Shown here: positions 40,435 to 49,081 of the stretch, piece after piece
Numbering within the stretch: position 1 is the first letter of the stretch
Layout of the letters: each line of letters starts with the position of its first letter
NCBI GenBank assembly: GCA_049303905.1
Contig: JBAQNP010000020.1
Span: 62,001 to 126,000, forward strand
Reading direction: 5' to 3'
Length of the DNA: 64,000 nucleotides
Source of the DNA: UBA2206 sp049303905
GTDB taxonomy: Bacteria; Patescibacteriota; Minisyncoccia; Moranbacterales; UBA2206
Made by a program: the position numbers and the translations under genes
The notes under the pieces: model-generated
Seen by the model: only the letters and a program-made list of their open reading frames with translations
The model's database searches: none
Told to the model about the DNA's origin: nothing

Positions 40435-43233
40435 ATGACACACCAATCTGAACAAAAACTCGAAAAAACTCTAATCTCCCAACTTAATCGTTTGGGATTT
40501 GAGAGTGTGCAAATTGAAGACAATAATGCTTTGCAAAAAAATCTCAAAATCCAGCTGGAAAAATTTAATAAGATAACTTTTTCCGATGATGAATTTGTTC
40601 GCATTCTAAATCACGTTGAAAAAGGCGATCGATTCTATAAGGCAAAAACACTGCGTGATAGATTTGCATTAAAAAGAGACAACGAGGAGACTTTTTTTGT
40701 ACGATTTTTTAATATGGATCAGTGGTGCAAAAATGAATATCAAGTAACACAGCAAATCACTCAAGTTGGAAGATATGAAAATCGCTATGATGTGACACTC
40801 TTGGTTAATGGTTTGCCTTTGGTGCAAATCGAACTCAAACGCCGAGGGATGGAACTCAAAGAAGCTTTCAATCAAATTCAACGCTATCACAAGCATTCAT
40901 TTACGGGAACACTGTTTGAATATATTCAAATTTTTGTGATTTCCAATGGAGTAAATACTAAATATTTTTCTAATAATCCCAAGCAAACATTTGAACAGAC
41001 TTTTTATTGGACAGATGCGGAGAATCGCAAAATTACCAAGCTGGATGAATTTGCGGAAATATTTTTGGCAAAATGCACAGTTTCGGAAATGATTGCGGAA
41101 TATATCGTGCTCGCTGAGGCGATCAAGATTCCAATGACCCTTCGTCCATATCAATATTACGCTGTTCGAGCAATTGAAGATCGAGTGCGGGAATCAAACA
41201 AGAATGGTTATATCTGGCACACGACTGGAAGTGGCAAAACGCTCACTTCATATAAAGCTAGTCAAATACTTTCGAAGATTCCTGAAGTGAAGAAAGTGCT
41301 TTTTGTGGTAGATCGAAAAGATCTAGATATTCAAACGACTAAAGAATTCAATTCTTTTTCAGAAGGAGCAGTGGATGGCACAGGTAATACACATAGTCTG
41401 GTGAAACAATTGGCGGACAAAAACCGAAAACTAATTGTGACAACAATTCAAAAATTGGACATTGCAATTGGTCGAGAAGTCTATCTCAAACAATTTGAAT
41501 ATTTGCAAAATGAAAAAGTGGTAATTATTTTTGACGAATGTCACCGCAGTCAATTTGGACAAACTCACGCGAGGATCAAAGGATTTTTCACTCAAGCACA
41601 ATTGTTTGGATTTACTGGAACTCCAATTTTTGCGGATAACAATGTGGGTGGAGTGACAACAGTAGATGTGTTTGGGGAATGCTTGCATAAATATATTATT
41701 ACCCATGCGATTTCTGATAATAATGTGCTGGGTTTTGCGGTTGAATATGTCGGGAAATATAAGCAGAAAGATCCAGACACACTGGATGCGGATATTTTTG
41801 CTGAAACTTTAGTGAAGGGGGTTGATACTAGGGAAGTATTGGAAAGTGATGATCGACTAAACAAAATTACAGACTATGTTTTGGCAGATTGGAAACGAAA
41901 AACAAAAAATGGAAAGTTCAATGCAATCATGGCTGTTTCTTCTGTTGAAGTTTTGAAGAAATATTATAAATTACTAAAGGCTAAAAAAGCAGAAGATTTT
42001 TCCATTGCCACGATTTTTACTTATAAAGCCAATGAGGATGAGAGTTCGGATATGCTGGATGTGGATATTTTTGGCGATGAAAATTCTACCATCAATAAGC
42101 ACTCCAGAGATTTTTTGGAGGAGTGTATTAAGGATTATAACAAGCGATACTTAACAAATTTTTCCACCGATCGTTTCTATGATTATTATCGAGATTTGCA
42201 AAAGCGAATCAAAGAAAAGCAAGTGGATTTGGTGTTGGTGGTGAATATGTTTTTGACTGGATTTGATAGCCCACGGCTTAATACTTTGTATGTGGATAAA
42301 AACTTACGCTATCATGGATTGATTCAGGCCTATTCTAGAACAAACCGGCTTTTGAATTCTGATAAACCACACGGGAACATTGTAACATTTAGAAATCTGA
42401 AAGAAGCAACTGATAGAGCCTTGGCACTTTTTGGTGATGAGAATGCTAAAGAAGTGGTGTTTAAGAAACCTTATGAAGTGCAGAAAAAAGAATTTGAAGA
42501 CAAGTTGGCGGAGCTCAAAGAAAAAGTCCCAACAGTTTTCAGTGTTGATGAACTGAAAGGGGAGGAAGAAAAAGCAGAATTTGTGAAAACATTTCGAGAT
42601 TTGCTTCGCATCAAATCATCGCTGGAAACATTTGCTGATTTTTCATTTAAGGATCTTGGAATAACGGAGCAAGAATTTTATGATTATCAAAGTAAATATT
42701 TAGATGTCTATGAAGATCGAAAAAACAATGACAGCGGAGTCGAATCAATTTTAGATCAGATAGATTTTGAAATTGAACTCACGGTGAGGGATGTGATTGA
42801 TTTTGATTATATCATTCAGCTTATTGCCGGACTTAAAAATATTAGTTCTGATGTGGTTCGTAAAAAGAAAACAGAAGAGATTTTGCGTTTGTTTGATCGG
42901 GATGTCCAATTGCGAAAGAAGAAAGATTTGATCAAGAAATTTATCGAAGAGAATTTACCACGCATTGGCAAGTCGGATGATGTAGAAAAAGCCTTCAGTG
43001 ATTTTTGGGCTAGTGAGCGTGCGGATAGCCTTAAGATTATTGCCAAGAATGAAAATATTCCAGTAGAGAAATTTGAACATTTGATTGGCGAATATCTATA
43101 CACTCAAAAACTTCCTAATGGTCAGGATATTGTCGAGATGTTGCCAGAAGTGCCAATGATTAGAGAGCGACAAGGAATCATCGATCGTATCAAGGGAGCA
43201 ATTGAAAATATTGTGGATATGTTTGAGTGGTAG
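40435..43233 (+). CDS. hsdR: type I restriction enzyme endonuclease/translocase subunit HsdR
   Basis: A 932-aa HsdR. The N-terminal PD-(D/E)xK nuclease includes VTLLVNGLPLVQIELKRRG (Glu-x-Lys). The superfamily 2 helicase motor has Walker A HTTGSGKTLTS, the DECH motif FDECHRSQFG and motif III FTGTPIF. A C-terminal helical region that docks to HsdM follows. It translocates DNA and cleaves at a distance when the site is unmethylated. All motifs are present, so the system looks functional. Confidence 0.96.
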   Translation: MTHQSEQKLEKTLISQLNRLGFESVQIEDNNALQKNLKIQLEKFNKITFSDDEFVRILNHVEKGDRFYKAKTLRDRFALKRDNEETFFVRFFNMDQWCKNEYQVTQQITQVGRYENRYDVTLLVNGLPLVQIELKRRGMELKEAFNQIQRYHKHSFTGTLFEYIQIFVISNGVNTKYFSNNPKQTFEQTFYWTDAENRKITKLDEFAEIFLAKCTVSEMIAEYIVLAEAIKIPMTLRPYQYYAVRAIEDRVRESNKNGYIWHTTGSGKTLTSYKASQILSKIPEVKKVLFVVDRKDLDIQTTKEFNSFSEGAVDGTGNTHSLVKQLADKNRKLIVTTIQKLDIAIGREVYLKQFEYLQNEKVVIIFDECHRSQFGQTHARIKGFFTQAQLFGFTGTPIFADNNVGGVTTVDVFGECLHKYIITHAISDNNVLGFAVEYVGKYKQKDPDTLDADIFAETLVKGVDTREVLESDDRLNKITDYVLADWKRKTKNGKFNAIMAVSSVEVLKKYYKLLKAKKAEDFSIATIFTYKANEDESSDMLDVDIFGDENSTINKHSRDFLEECIKDYNKRYLTNFSTDRFYDYYRDLQKRIKEKQVDLVLVVNMFLTGFDSPRLNTLYVDKNLRYHGLIQAYSRTNRLLNSDKPHGNIVTFRNLKEATDRALALFGDENAKEVVFKKPYEVQKKEFEDKLAELKEKVPTVFSVDELKGEEEKAEFVKTFRDLLRIKSSLETFADFSFKDLGITEQEFYDYQSKYLDVYEDRKNNDSGVESILDQIDFEIELTVRDVIDFDYIIQLIAGLKNISSDVVRKKKTEEILRLFDRDVQLRKKKDLIKKFIEENLPRIGKSDDVEKAFSDFWASERADSLKIIAKNENIPVEKFEHLIGEYLYTQKLPNGQDIVEMLPEVPMIRERQGIIDRIKGAIENIVDMFEW

Positions 43234-43240
43234 AAGTTTT

Positions 43241-43265
43241 TTGTTCAGTAACATGTTAAGTAACA
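43241..43265. repeat. island spacer repeat
   Basis: TTTGTTCAGTAACATGTTAA followed by GTAACACTTTTT, between hsdR and the HD gene. It is the uninterrupted form of the spacer; the copy at 43941 has an insert in the middle. Confidence 0.65.
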
Positions 43266-43281
43266 CTTTTTAAAAAAAACT

Positions 43282-43935
43282 ATGAATAAAAAGAAAATAA
43301 TTGAAGCTACTAAAGATTATGTAAAACTGAAAATGGAAGGGGATGGTTCGGGGCATGATTTTTGGCATGTTTATCGAGTTTGGAAAATGGCAATGCAAAT
43401 TGGCAAAAAAGAAAAAGCGGATATGTTCATAGTTGAGCTCGGCGCGTTGCTTCATGATATTGCTGATTTTAAATTTAATAATGGTGATGATACTGTTGGA
43501 GCGAAAGTTTCTCGGGCTTGGCTAGAAAAACAGAAGGTAGATGAAAAGATAATTAAACACGTATGCAATATTGTTAATGGTGTGTCCTTTAAGGGAGCTG
43601 GAGTAAAATCAGAAATTAAAACTAAGGAAGGGATGGTAGTTCAAGATGCTGATAGACTAGATGCCTTAGGAGCAATTGGAATAGCTAGAGTTTTTGCTTA
43701 TGGTGGAACTAAGGGAAGAGAAATATATAACCCAGAAATTAAACCTACAAAAAGCAAGTCATTTGAGGAATATAAAAAAGCTAACATAACCAGTATTAAT
43801 CATTTTTACGAAAAATTACTCTTACTTAAAGATTTGATGAATACTAAAACAGGCAAAAAGATGGCAAGTGAAAGGCATAAATTCACAAAACAGTATCTGG
43901 ATAGATTTCTAAAAGAATGGGATGGAAAACTTTAA
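43282..43935 (+). CDS. HD-domain phosphohydrolase
   Basis: A 217-aa metal-dependent HD hydrolase. Ligands are seen in HDFWHVYRVWKMA (His), LLHDIADFKF (His-Asp) and QDADRLDALGAIG (Asp). The pattern matches YedJ/PA4116-like HD proteins that act on nucleotides. It follows hsdR after a spacer repeat. The substrate is unknown; a housekeeping clean-up role is as likely as a defence role. Confidence 0.85.
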   Translation: MNKKKIIEATKDYVKLKMEGDGSGHDFWHVYRVWKMAMQIGKKEKADMFIVELGALLHDIADFKFNNGDDTVGAKVSRAWLEKQKVDEKIIKHVCNIVNGVSFKGAGVKSEIKTKEGMVVQDADRLDALGAIGIARVFAYGGTKGREIYNPEIKPTKSKSFEEYKKANITSINHFYEKLLLLKDLMNTKTGKKMASERHKFTKQYLDRFLKEWDGKL

Positions 43936-43940
43936 TATAA

Positions 43941-43980
43941 CTTTTTGTTCAGCCCACCTCATCGGCGGACAAATAACACT
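43941..43980. repeat. island spacer repeat with palindromic insert
   Basis: CTTTTTGTTCAG and TAACACTTTTT flank CCCACCTCATCGGCGGACAA, the same insert as at 34167-34185. Confidence 0.65.
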
Positions 43981-43994
43981 TTTTACATAAAAAT

Positions 43995-44072
43995 ATGACA
44001 GAAAAACAACAACTTAATTTAGATTTTGAAAAAGCCGTTAGGATGATGGCGAAAACCAGAAAATTTCGATGA
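43995..44072 (+). pseudogene. remnant of a small gene, frameshifted
   Basis: A frame starting MTEKQQLNLDFEKAVRMMAK stops after 25 codons at TGA. The next frame continues from the same place as FDDPIFEKLIM and then stops. A one-base shift would join them into about 35 residues. I infer a decayed small gene (perhaps the end of a longer one), but the length is too short to be sure. The remainder of 43936-44191 contains only a spacer repeat and promoter-like sequence. Confidence 0.35.
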
Positions 44073-44191
44073 TCCGATTTTTGAAAAATTAATTATGTAA
44101 TTGTAAATGAGAAGCTATCCACAGCCCAAGAGTTGCCAGGATTAGTTTAGAGTGATATAATATCATCATCATAATACTAAACTAAAAAAAT

Positions 44192-45046
44192 ATGACTAAA
44201 AAAACAAAAAATAATCTGGTAATTTTTGAGGAACATTCTGTTCGAAGAGAGTGGGATGGAAAAAAAGAAAAATGGTATTTTTCTGTTATCGATATCATTT
44301 CCGTGCTTGTTGAACAGCCTGATTTTAGAAAGGCAAAGAGTTATTGGACGACACTAAAAGGCCGACTCAAAAAGGAAGGCAGTGAGTTGGTCACAAAATG
44401 TGACCAACTGAAAATGCAATCGGCTGACGGAAAATTTTATAAAACAGATGTAGCTAGCATAGAAACAATTTTGCGCTTAATTCAATCTATACCGAGCAAA
44501 AAAGCTGAGCCTTTCAAATTGTGGTTGGCAAAAGTGGGAAAGGAAAGAATTGATGAAATTGCTGATCCGGAATTAGCAGTCAGCAGAGCTAAGGGAATTT
44601 ATGAGAAAAAAGGTTATCCAAAAGATTGGGTGGACAAGAGAATGAGAGGAATTGCTGTAAGGAATACTTTGACTGATGAGTGGAGTGAAAGAGATATAAA
44701 AAAAGGAAATGAATTTGGAATTTTGACTAATGAGATTTATAAAAATACTTTTGATGAGGATTATAAGTCTCTAATGAAGATAAAGAATTTAGACAAGAAA
44801 AATAAGGATAATTTGAGAGATCACATGGGGGATATTGAGTTGATTTTGACAATGTTGGCTGAGGCAACTTCTACTGACATTTCCAGATCAAAAAATTCAA
44901 AAGGATTGGAAGAGATCCGAATTGATGTCAAAAAAGGCGGAAAGATTGCAGGGGAGGCAAGGGAGAAAATTGAAAAAGAAACTAATCGGAAAGTTGTGAT
45001 GAGAGGAAATTTTAAAGAAGCGGGTGGTCAAAAAAAGTTGAAATAA
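44192..45046 (+). CDS. BRO-N / DinD-like protein
   Basis: A 284-aa protein. The N-terminal BRO-type domain includes WYFSVIDIISVLVEQPDFRK, YWTTLKGRLKKEGSELV and DVASIETILRLIQSIPS. The C-terminal part (GYPKDWVDKRMRGIAVRNTL) matches DinD-like proteins, which are DNA-damage-inducible in E. coli. Phage antirepressors carry the same domain. It closes the accessory island. The promoter region has TGATATAATATCA (44153-44165). Confidence 0.8.
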   Translation: MTKKTKNNLVIFEEHSVRREWDGKKEKWYFSVIDIISVLVEQPDFRKAKSYWTTLKGRLKKEGSELVTKCDQLKMQSADGKFYKTDVASIETILRLIQSIPSKKAEPFKLWLAKVGKERIDEIADPELAVSRAKGIYEKKGYPKDWVDKRMRGIAVRNTLTDEWSERDIKKGNEFGILTNEIYKNTFDEDYKSLMKIKNLDKKNKDNLRDHMGDIELILTMLAEATSTDISRSKNSKGLEEIRIDVKKGGKIAGEAREKIEKETNRKVVMRGNFKEAGGQKKLK

Positions 45047-45158
45047 TTTTTTGTTCAGTAATATATTAAGTAACACCTTTTTAATTTTTGGATTATGTGA
45101 CTAAAAAATTTGATTGTTATTGGCTAACAACTCATTGCAAAGGCGATATTTCAGAAAT

Positions 45159-45188
45159 AAAAAAGACGGAAATTAATCCGTCTTTTTT
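45159..45188. terminator. bidirectional terminator between the BRO gene and rpmE
   Basis: AAAAAAGACGGA AATTAA TCCGTCTTTTTT is a perfect 12-bp inverted repeat with A and T tracts on the two sides, positioned between convergent genes. Confidence 0.88.
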
Positions 45189-45204
45189 GCTATAAAAAGC
45201 TGTG

Positions 45205-45498
45205 TTATTTTTTCTTCTTAGAAACTACTTTTTTGATTTCGGCTTTGGTTTTGACAACCTTTTCTTTCTTGGGTTTTTTGGCTACTTTTTTGGCGGCTGC
45301 TTTTTCGGCTAATTTCTTGAAACGATCAACTCGGCCCGTAGCGCCCATTTCTTTCTTTTTGCCGGTATAGAGCGGGTGGCAAGCGCCACAAATTTCGATT
45401 TTCATCTCCGGAACGGTTGAACCGGTTTCAATGACATTTCCGCAAGAACAGGTTATTTTTGCGTCAGAGTAGTACTTAGGATGGATGTTTTTCTTCAT
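45205..45498 (-). CDS. rpmE: 50S ribosomal protein L31 with basic C-terminal extension
   Basis: A 97-aa L31. The zinc cysteines lie in ITCSCGNVIETGST and IEICGACHPLYTGKKK, the Cys-containing form. The core ends near residue 65 (GRVDRFKKLAEK) and is followed by a lysine/alanine-rich tail of about 30 residues. Orientation is opposite to rpsB. Confidence 0.95.
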   Translation of the reverse strand: MKKNIHPKYYSDAKITCSCGNVIETGSTVPEMKIEICGACHPLYTGKKKEMGATGRVDRFKKLAEKAAAKKVAKKPKKEKVVKTKAEIKKVVSKKKK

Positions 45499-45555
45499 AA
45501 AGTTAGGCAGGTTTTAGTTGTTTATACTAAGATAATTTAGCATAGCTTTTGAGAA

Positions 45556-45584
45556 TTGACAAGGGGCGAGGTGGGTGGTATATT
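45556..45584 (+). promoter_or_regulatory. sigma70 promoter of rpsB-tsf
   Basis: TTGACA and TATATT with a 17-bp spacer. The leader of about 140 nt contains the stem ATCCCT AAAAA AGGGAT (about 45649-45665) with flanking CCT/AGG and GGA/TCC pairings. Confidence 0.78.
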
Positions 45585-45731
45585 AGATAAGTCGTTTTAT
45601 TTGATATGGAACGGCTAAAACACATACTTTCTTTGGATTCCGTCCTGATCCCTAAAAAAGGGATTTTAGGAGTCCAGCTTTTTAGTAGGCCAAGAGAAGG
45701 TAGCGGAGATAATTAATTAAGGAAAAAAACA

Positions 45732-46547
45732 ATGGAAGAAAATAAGAAAGAATCGACCGTAACGGTTGATCAAACTACTCCAGCTAAACAGCCGGTAGTT
45801 GATTGTTTCTCCGATTTAGATTTTTCTAAATTGGAAGTGACCCTTGAAGAAATGTTTAAGAGTGGTGTTCATTTTGGACATCATAAATCGAGAAAGAGTC
45901 CAAAGATGAGCAAATTTATCTTTGCAACCAAAGATAATATTAACATTTTAAATTTGGAAAAAACCAAAGAGAAACTTGAAGAGGCAATGAATTTTATCTC
46001 TAAATTGATTAGCGAAAATCAAGAGATACTTTTTGTTGGAACAAAAAAACAAGCTAAGAAAATAGTAGAATCGGCTGCTAAGAAATGTAGCATGCCAAGT
46101 GTCACAGAAAGATGGCTAGGTGGAACTTTCACTAACTTTTCAGCAATTTCTGGTCGCACTAGATATCTTCGCGAAGGATTAGAAAAAATGAAAAAAGGTG
46201 AGTATGTCAAATATACAAAATTTGAACAAATGAAAAAAGCAGAAGAACTGGAAAGATTGGAAAGTAAAATGGGTGGGATAAAAGAAATGATGAAATTGCC
46301 TGGGGCTATTTTTATCGCTTCAGTAATGGAGGATAATATTGCTTTGAAAGAAGCTAAGAATAAAGGTATTCCAGTCATTGCTTTGGTGGACACTAATATT
46401 GATCCAACAGATGTGGATTATCCAATTCCAGCCAATGAAGACGCTGTTTCATCTTTGAAATTAATGTTAGCCTATATTGTAAAAGCTGTGTTGGAAGGAA
46501 AAGATAAAAAAGAAAAATCAATCATTGAAGAAAAAGTAATTAGTTAA
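45732..46547 (+). CDS. rpsB: 30S ribosomal protein S2
   Basis: A 271-aa S2. Conserved segments are KSGVHFGHHKSRKSPKMSKF, ILFVGTKKQAKKIVESAA, ERWLGGTFTNF and GIPVIALVDTNIDPTDVDYP. The N terminus has about 30 extra residues. It is paired with tsf as in most bacteria, with 9 bp between them. Confidence 0.96.
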   Translation: MEENKKESTVTVDQTTPAKQPVVDCFSDLDFSKLEVTLEEMFKSGVHFGHHKSRKSPKMSKFIFATKDNINILNLEKTKEKLEEAMNFISKLISENQEILFVGTKKQAKKIVESAAKKCSMPSVTERWLGGTFTNFSAISGRTRYLREGLEKMKKGEYVKYTKFEQMKKAEELERLESKMGGIKEMMKLPGAIFIASVMEDNIALKEAKNKGIPVIALVDTNIDPTDVDYPIPANEDAVSSLKLMLAYIVKAVLEGKDKKEKSIIEEKVIS

Positions 46548-46556
46548 AAAAAGAGC

Positions 46557-47135
46557 ATGTTAGATAAAATAAAAAAATTAAGAGAACAAACTGGAGCAGG
46601 AATGGTGGATATCAAAAAAGCTCTGGAAGAAGCCAATGGCGATGAAGCGAAAGCGATTGAATTGCTTCGTAAACGTGGCCAAGAAAAAGCTTCAAAGAAA
46701 TCAGAGAGATCAACACAAGAAGGTGTTGTGGTAAGCTATATTCATTCTAATAGTAGAGTCGGCGCAATCGTCAAGCTTCTTTGTGAAACTGATTTTGTAG
46801 CGAGGAATGAAGAATTCAAAAAATTAGCGGAGGATATTGCTATGCACATCACCGCTATGAATCCAAAATACATCAAACCGGAAGACGTTTTGCAAGAAAT
46901 TGTGGATAAAGAAAAAGAAATTTGGATCGAGCAATTGAAAAATGAAGGAAAGCCGGAAAACTTAATGGCAAATATTTTGGCCGGAAAAGAAAAAAAATTC
47001 CGCGAGGAATTGTCGCTTATGGCACAACCATTTGTCAAAAATCCAGATCAAACTATAGGTGATTTAGTGAAAGAAAAAATTGGAAAAATTGGAGAAAATA
47101 TTCAGGTGGGAAAGTTTTATCGAATAGAATTATAA
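46557..47135 (+). CDS. tsf: elongation factor Ts, short form
   Basis: A 192-aa EF-Ts, the nucleotide exchange factor of EF-Tu. The N-terminal UBA-like domain is IKKLREQTGAGMVDIKKALE and the core has LLCETDFVARNEEFK with the TDFV contact. Only one core subdomain region is present, compared with about 280 aa in E. coli. A short tsf is common in reduced and cyanobacterial-like genomes. Confidence 0.95.
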   Translation: MLDKIKKLREQTGAGMVDIKKALEEANGDEAKAIELLRKRGQEKASKKSERSTQEGVVVSYIHSNSRVGAIVKLLCETDFVARNEEFKKLAEDIAMHITAMNPKYIKPEDVLQEIVDKEKEIWIEQLKNEGKPENLMANILAGKEKKFREELSLMAQPFVKNPDQTIGDLVKEKIGKIGENIQVGKFYRIEL

Positions 47136-47142
47136 AAACTAT

Positions 47143-47919
47143 ATGGCTAATGTTTTAATTTCTATATATTCTTGGGAAAATCCTAAGATTTATAGAAGCA
47201 ATATTGAACTAAAAAAGGATGACAAAGTTATTGTTCCAATGGAAAACGGGAATGAGCTTGGAATAGTTTTGGAAATTGATGTTAAGACGAAAGATGAATT
47301 GAAAGAAGATGTAGTGAGAAAAGCGACGAAAAGAGACGCGGAAACTTATGAGAAATACGAAAAAGAAAAAGATATTTTGCTAGATAGATGTCGAAAAGAG
47401 ATAAAAGAAAGTCAGCTACCAATGAAAGTGATTGATGCTAGGATAAGTTTGGATGGCAAGCAAGCTATTTTTGTTTTCACGGCTGATGGTCGAGTAGATT
47501 TTCGAGAATTAGTCAAAGTTCTTTCCAAAGATTTCAAGAAATCAATTAGAATGCAACAGATTGGTTCTCGGGATGAAGCGAGAAAGTTGGGAGGTTATGG
47601 AATCTGCGGTCGGGAATTTTGCTGTGTTAATTTTCCCGGAAGTATTCCTAGTATCACTACTGATATGGCGAGAGTTCAGCAAATTGCACATCGTGGAACC
47701 GAAAGAATTTCCGGCCTTTGTGGAAGATTGATGTGTTGTCTAGCCTATGAAGCGGATCAATACCGAAACCTCTTGGAAGGAATGCCAGAGCTTTATAGTA
47801 TTATAAATACCAGAGAAGGTAGGGGAACGGTAGTGGAAATAAATGCGATGACGCAAGAGATAAAAATAAAATTAGAAAGTGGTAAATACGTGGCTATAAA
47901 AAAAGAAGATATAAAATAA
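47143..47919 (+). CDS. PSP1/RicT-like protein
   Basis: A 258-aa PSP1-domain protein like B. subtilis RicT (YaaT). The cysteine cluster GGYGICGREFCCVNFP and GLCGRLMCCLAYE (about residues 148-205) can bind an iron-sulfur cluster in RicT. RicT acts with RicA and RicF in RNase Y targeting; those partners are not in this window. It starts 7 bp after tsf and is followed by the TPR gene. Confidence 0.88.
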   Translation: MANVLISIYSWENPKIYRSNIELKKDDKVIVPMENGNELGIVLEIDVKTKDELKEDVVRKATKRDAETYEKYEKEKDILLDRCRKEIKESQLPMKVIDARISLDGKQAIFVFTADGRVDFRELVKVLSKDFKKSIRMQQIGSRDEARKLGGYGICGREFCCVNFPGSIPSITTDMARVQQIAHRGTERISGLCGRLMCCLAYEADQYRNLLEGMPELYSIINTREGRGTVVEINAMTQEIKIKLESGKYVAIKKEDIK

Positions 47920-47920
47920 T

Positions 47921-48571
47921 ATGTTGTATACAATTATTTCTCCAATACTTATCGTGGTTAGCCTTGTTGGCATAATAGTATTTTTGGTGAAAAAAGCCCC
48001 GGAGGTAGCTAATTTGGAAAAAGAAGAAAGTCTAGATCAAGGTGGAATGGTTGTTGCTAAGAAAAGTATTTGGTCAATATTAAAAAGAAAGAATATTGAA
48101 GAGCATAGGGATTTCAAGCATAAGACACTTTTATTTTTGGAAAAAACCACCAAAAAGATGAAAGTATTTTTTTTGAAAATGGAAAACATGTTTACCAACT
48201 GGGGAGAGTCAATTAGAAACAAGAGAAAAGCTCGAGAAGAAGAACATGTTGTGAGAGCGCTAGAATTGATTGAAGAAAATAAATTTTCCAAAGAAACTAA
48301 GAACCCTGAGATATCAGAACAAGTGAAAATAGAAGAAAAAGAGGAAGAGCAAAAACACGAGAAAAAAGATATTTTGGAAAAAATATTAGTGGAGAGAATT
48401 GCGACAAATCCAAAAGATATCGAGGCATATGAAAGACTAGGGGAGTATTATTTTGAAATTGAAAATTGGAATTATGCCAAGGAATGTTTCAAGCAAGTTT
48501 TGAAGCTGAATCCGCGAAATATCGGAATTAGAAGCAAGATGCGAAAACTGGAAAGAATGTTGAGTAAATAA
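47921..48571 (+). CDS. TPR protein with N-terminal membrane anchor
   Basis: A 216-aa protein. The N-terminal hydrophobic helix is YTIISPILIVVSLVGIIVFL. A charged linker follows. The last 70 residues form two tetratricopeptide units (DIEAYERLGEYYFEIENWNY and AKECFKQVLKLNPRN). It probably scaffolds protein complexes at the membrane. It lies 1 bp after the RicT-like gene and 7 bp before tRNA-Thr(TGT). Confidence 0.75.
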   Translation: MLYTIISPILIVVSLVGIIVFLVKKAPEVANLEKEESLDQGGMVVAKKSIWSILKRKNIEEHRDFKHKTLLFLEKTTKKMKVFFLKMENMFTNWGESIRNKRKAREEEHVVRALELIEENKFSKETKNPEISEQVKIEEKEEEQKHEKKDILEKILVERIATNPKDIEAYERLGEYYFEIENWNYAKECFKQVLKLNPRNIGIRSKMRKLERMLSK

Positions 48572-48578
48572 AATAAAA

Positions 48579-48650
48579 GCCGATGTAGCTCAATGGCAGA
48601 GCAACTCTTTTGTAAAGAGAAGGTTGCGGGTTCGATTCCCTCCATCGGCT
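48579..48650 (+). tRNA. tRNA-Thr (TGT)
   Basis: Cloverleaf with acceptor GCCGATG / CATCGGC, D arm GCTC/GAGC, anticodon loop TTTGTAA (TGT) and T loop TTCGATT. Two mismatches are read: A-A at the base of the anticodon stem and C-U in the T stem. The 3' end is discriminator T followed by CA. Confidence 0.88.
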
Positions 48651-48663
48651 CAAAAATAAAAAA

Positions 48664-49062
48664 ATGCATATAAAAACAAAAGGATATATAGCTGAGATAT
48701 ATGTTACGGCTAAACTAATAGAAGATGGATGGAGAGTGCTAAATCCAATCGGTGAAAATAATCGATATGATTTAGTCGCCGAAAGAAAGGGGAAGTTTAT
48801 TAGAATTCAGGTTAAATATGTTACGCCTAAAGACGGTGCCCTAGCTGTTAATTGCAGAAGTAGCAATAATTGGTCAGTTCTGCATTATTCTCCTGAAGAA
48901 ATTGATTCCATTGCTGTTTTTAATTCAAAAGATAAATCAATTTATTTTGTGCCAGTTTCAAAAATAAATCATAGTCTGTTTAAATTAAGAATAGAGCCGG
49001 CAAAAAATAATCAAAAAACAAAGATTCATTTAGCGAAAGATTTTATTAGATTAAAATATTAA
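48664..49062 (+). CDS. PD-(D/E)xK homing-endonuclease-like protein (I-Ssp6803I type)
   Basis: A 132-aa nuclease of the group I intron-associated PD-(D/E)xK family. Motifs are KGYIAEIYVTAKLIEDGW, NRYDLVAERKGK (catalytic Asp) and IRIQVKY (Gln-x-Lys in place of Glu-x-Lys, as in this family). I-Ssp6803I, the model, is encoded inside a cyanobacterial tRNA intron. Here the gene stands between tRNA-Thr(TGT) and tRNA-Tyr, and an intron-bearing tRNA-Thr(GGT) is 780 bp downstream. A role in intron mobility is likely from family and position. Confidence 0.8.
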   Translation: MHIKTKGYIAEIYVTAKLIEDGWRVLNPIGENNRYDLVAERKGKFIRIQVKYVTPKDGALAVNCRSSNNWSVLHYSPEEIDSIAVFNSKDKSIYFVPVSKINHSLFKLRIEPAKNNQKTKIHLAKDFIRLKY

Positions 49063-49081
49063 TCCGTTAATAGAAAAATAA

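Noticed and set aside
44384..44409. Perfect palindrome AGTTGGTCACA/TGTGACCAACT in the BRO/DinD gene
   Set aside because: The residues it encodes (ELVTKCDQLK) look like a normal conserved motif of the family, so selection on protein is the simpler explanation.
34155..45076. Integron attC sites at the island spacers
   Set aside because: GTTAAGT fits the R' box, but no paired RYYYAAC core or typical attC fold was found and no integrase is present.
45097..45195. Short GTG-started frame before the rpmE terminator
   Set aside because: It runs through the terminator hairpin, has no ribosome binding site and no recognisable sequence.
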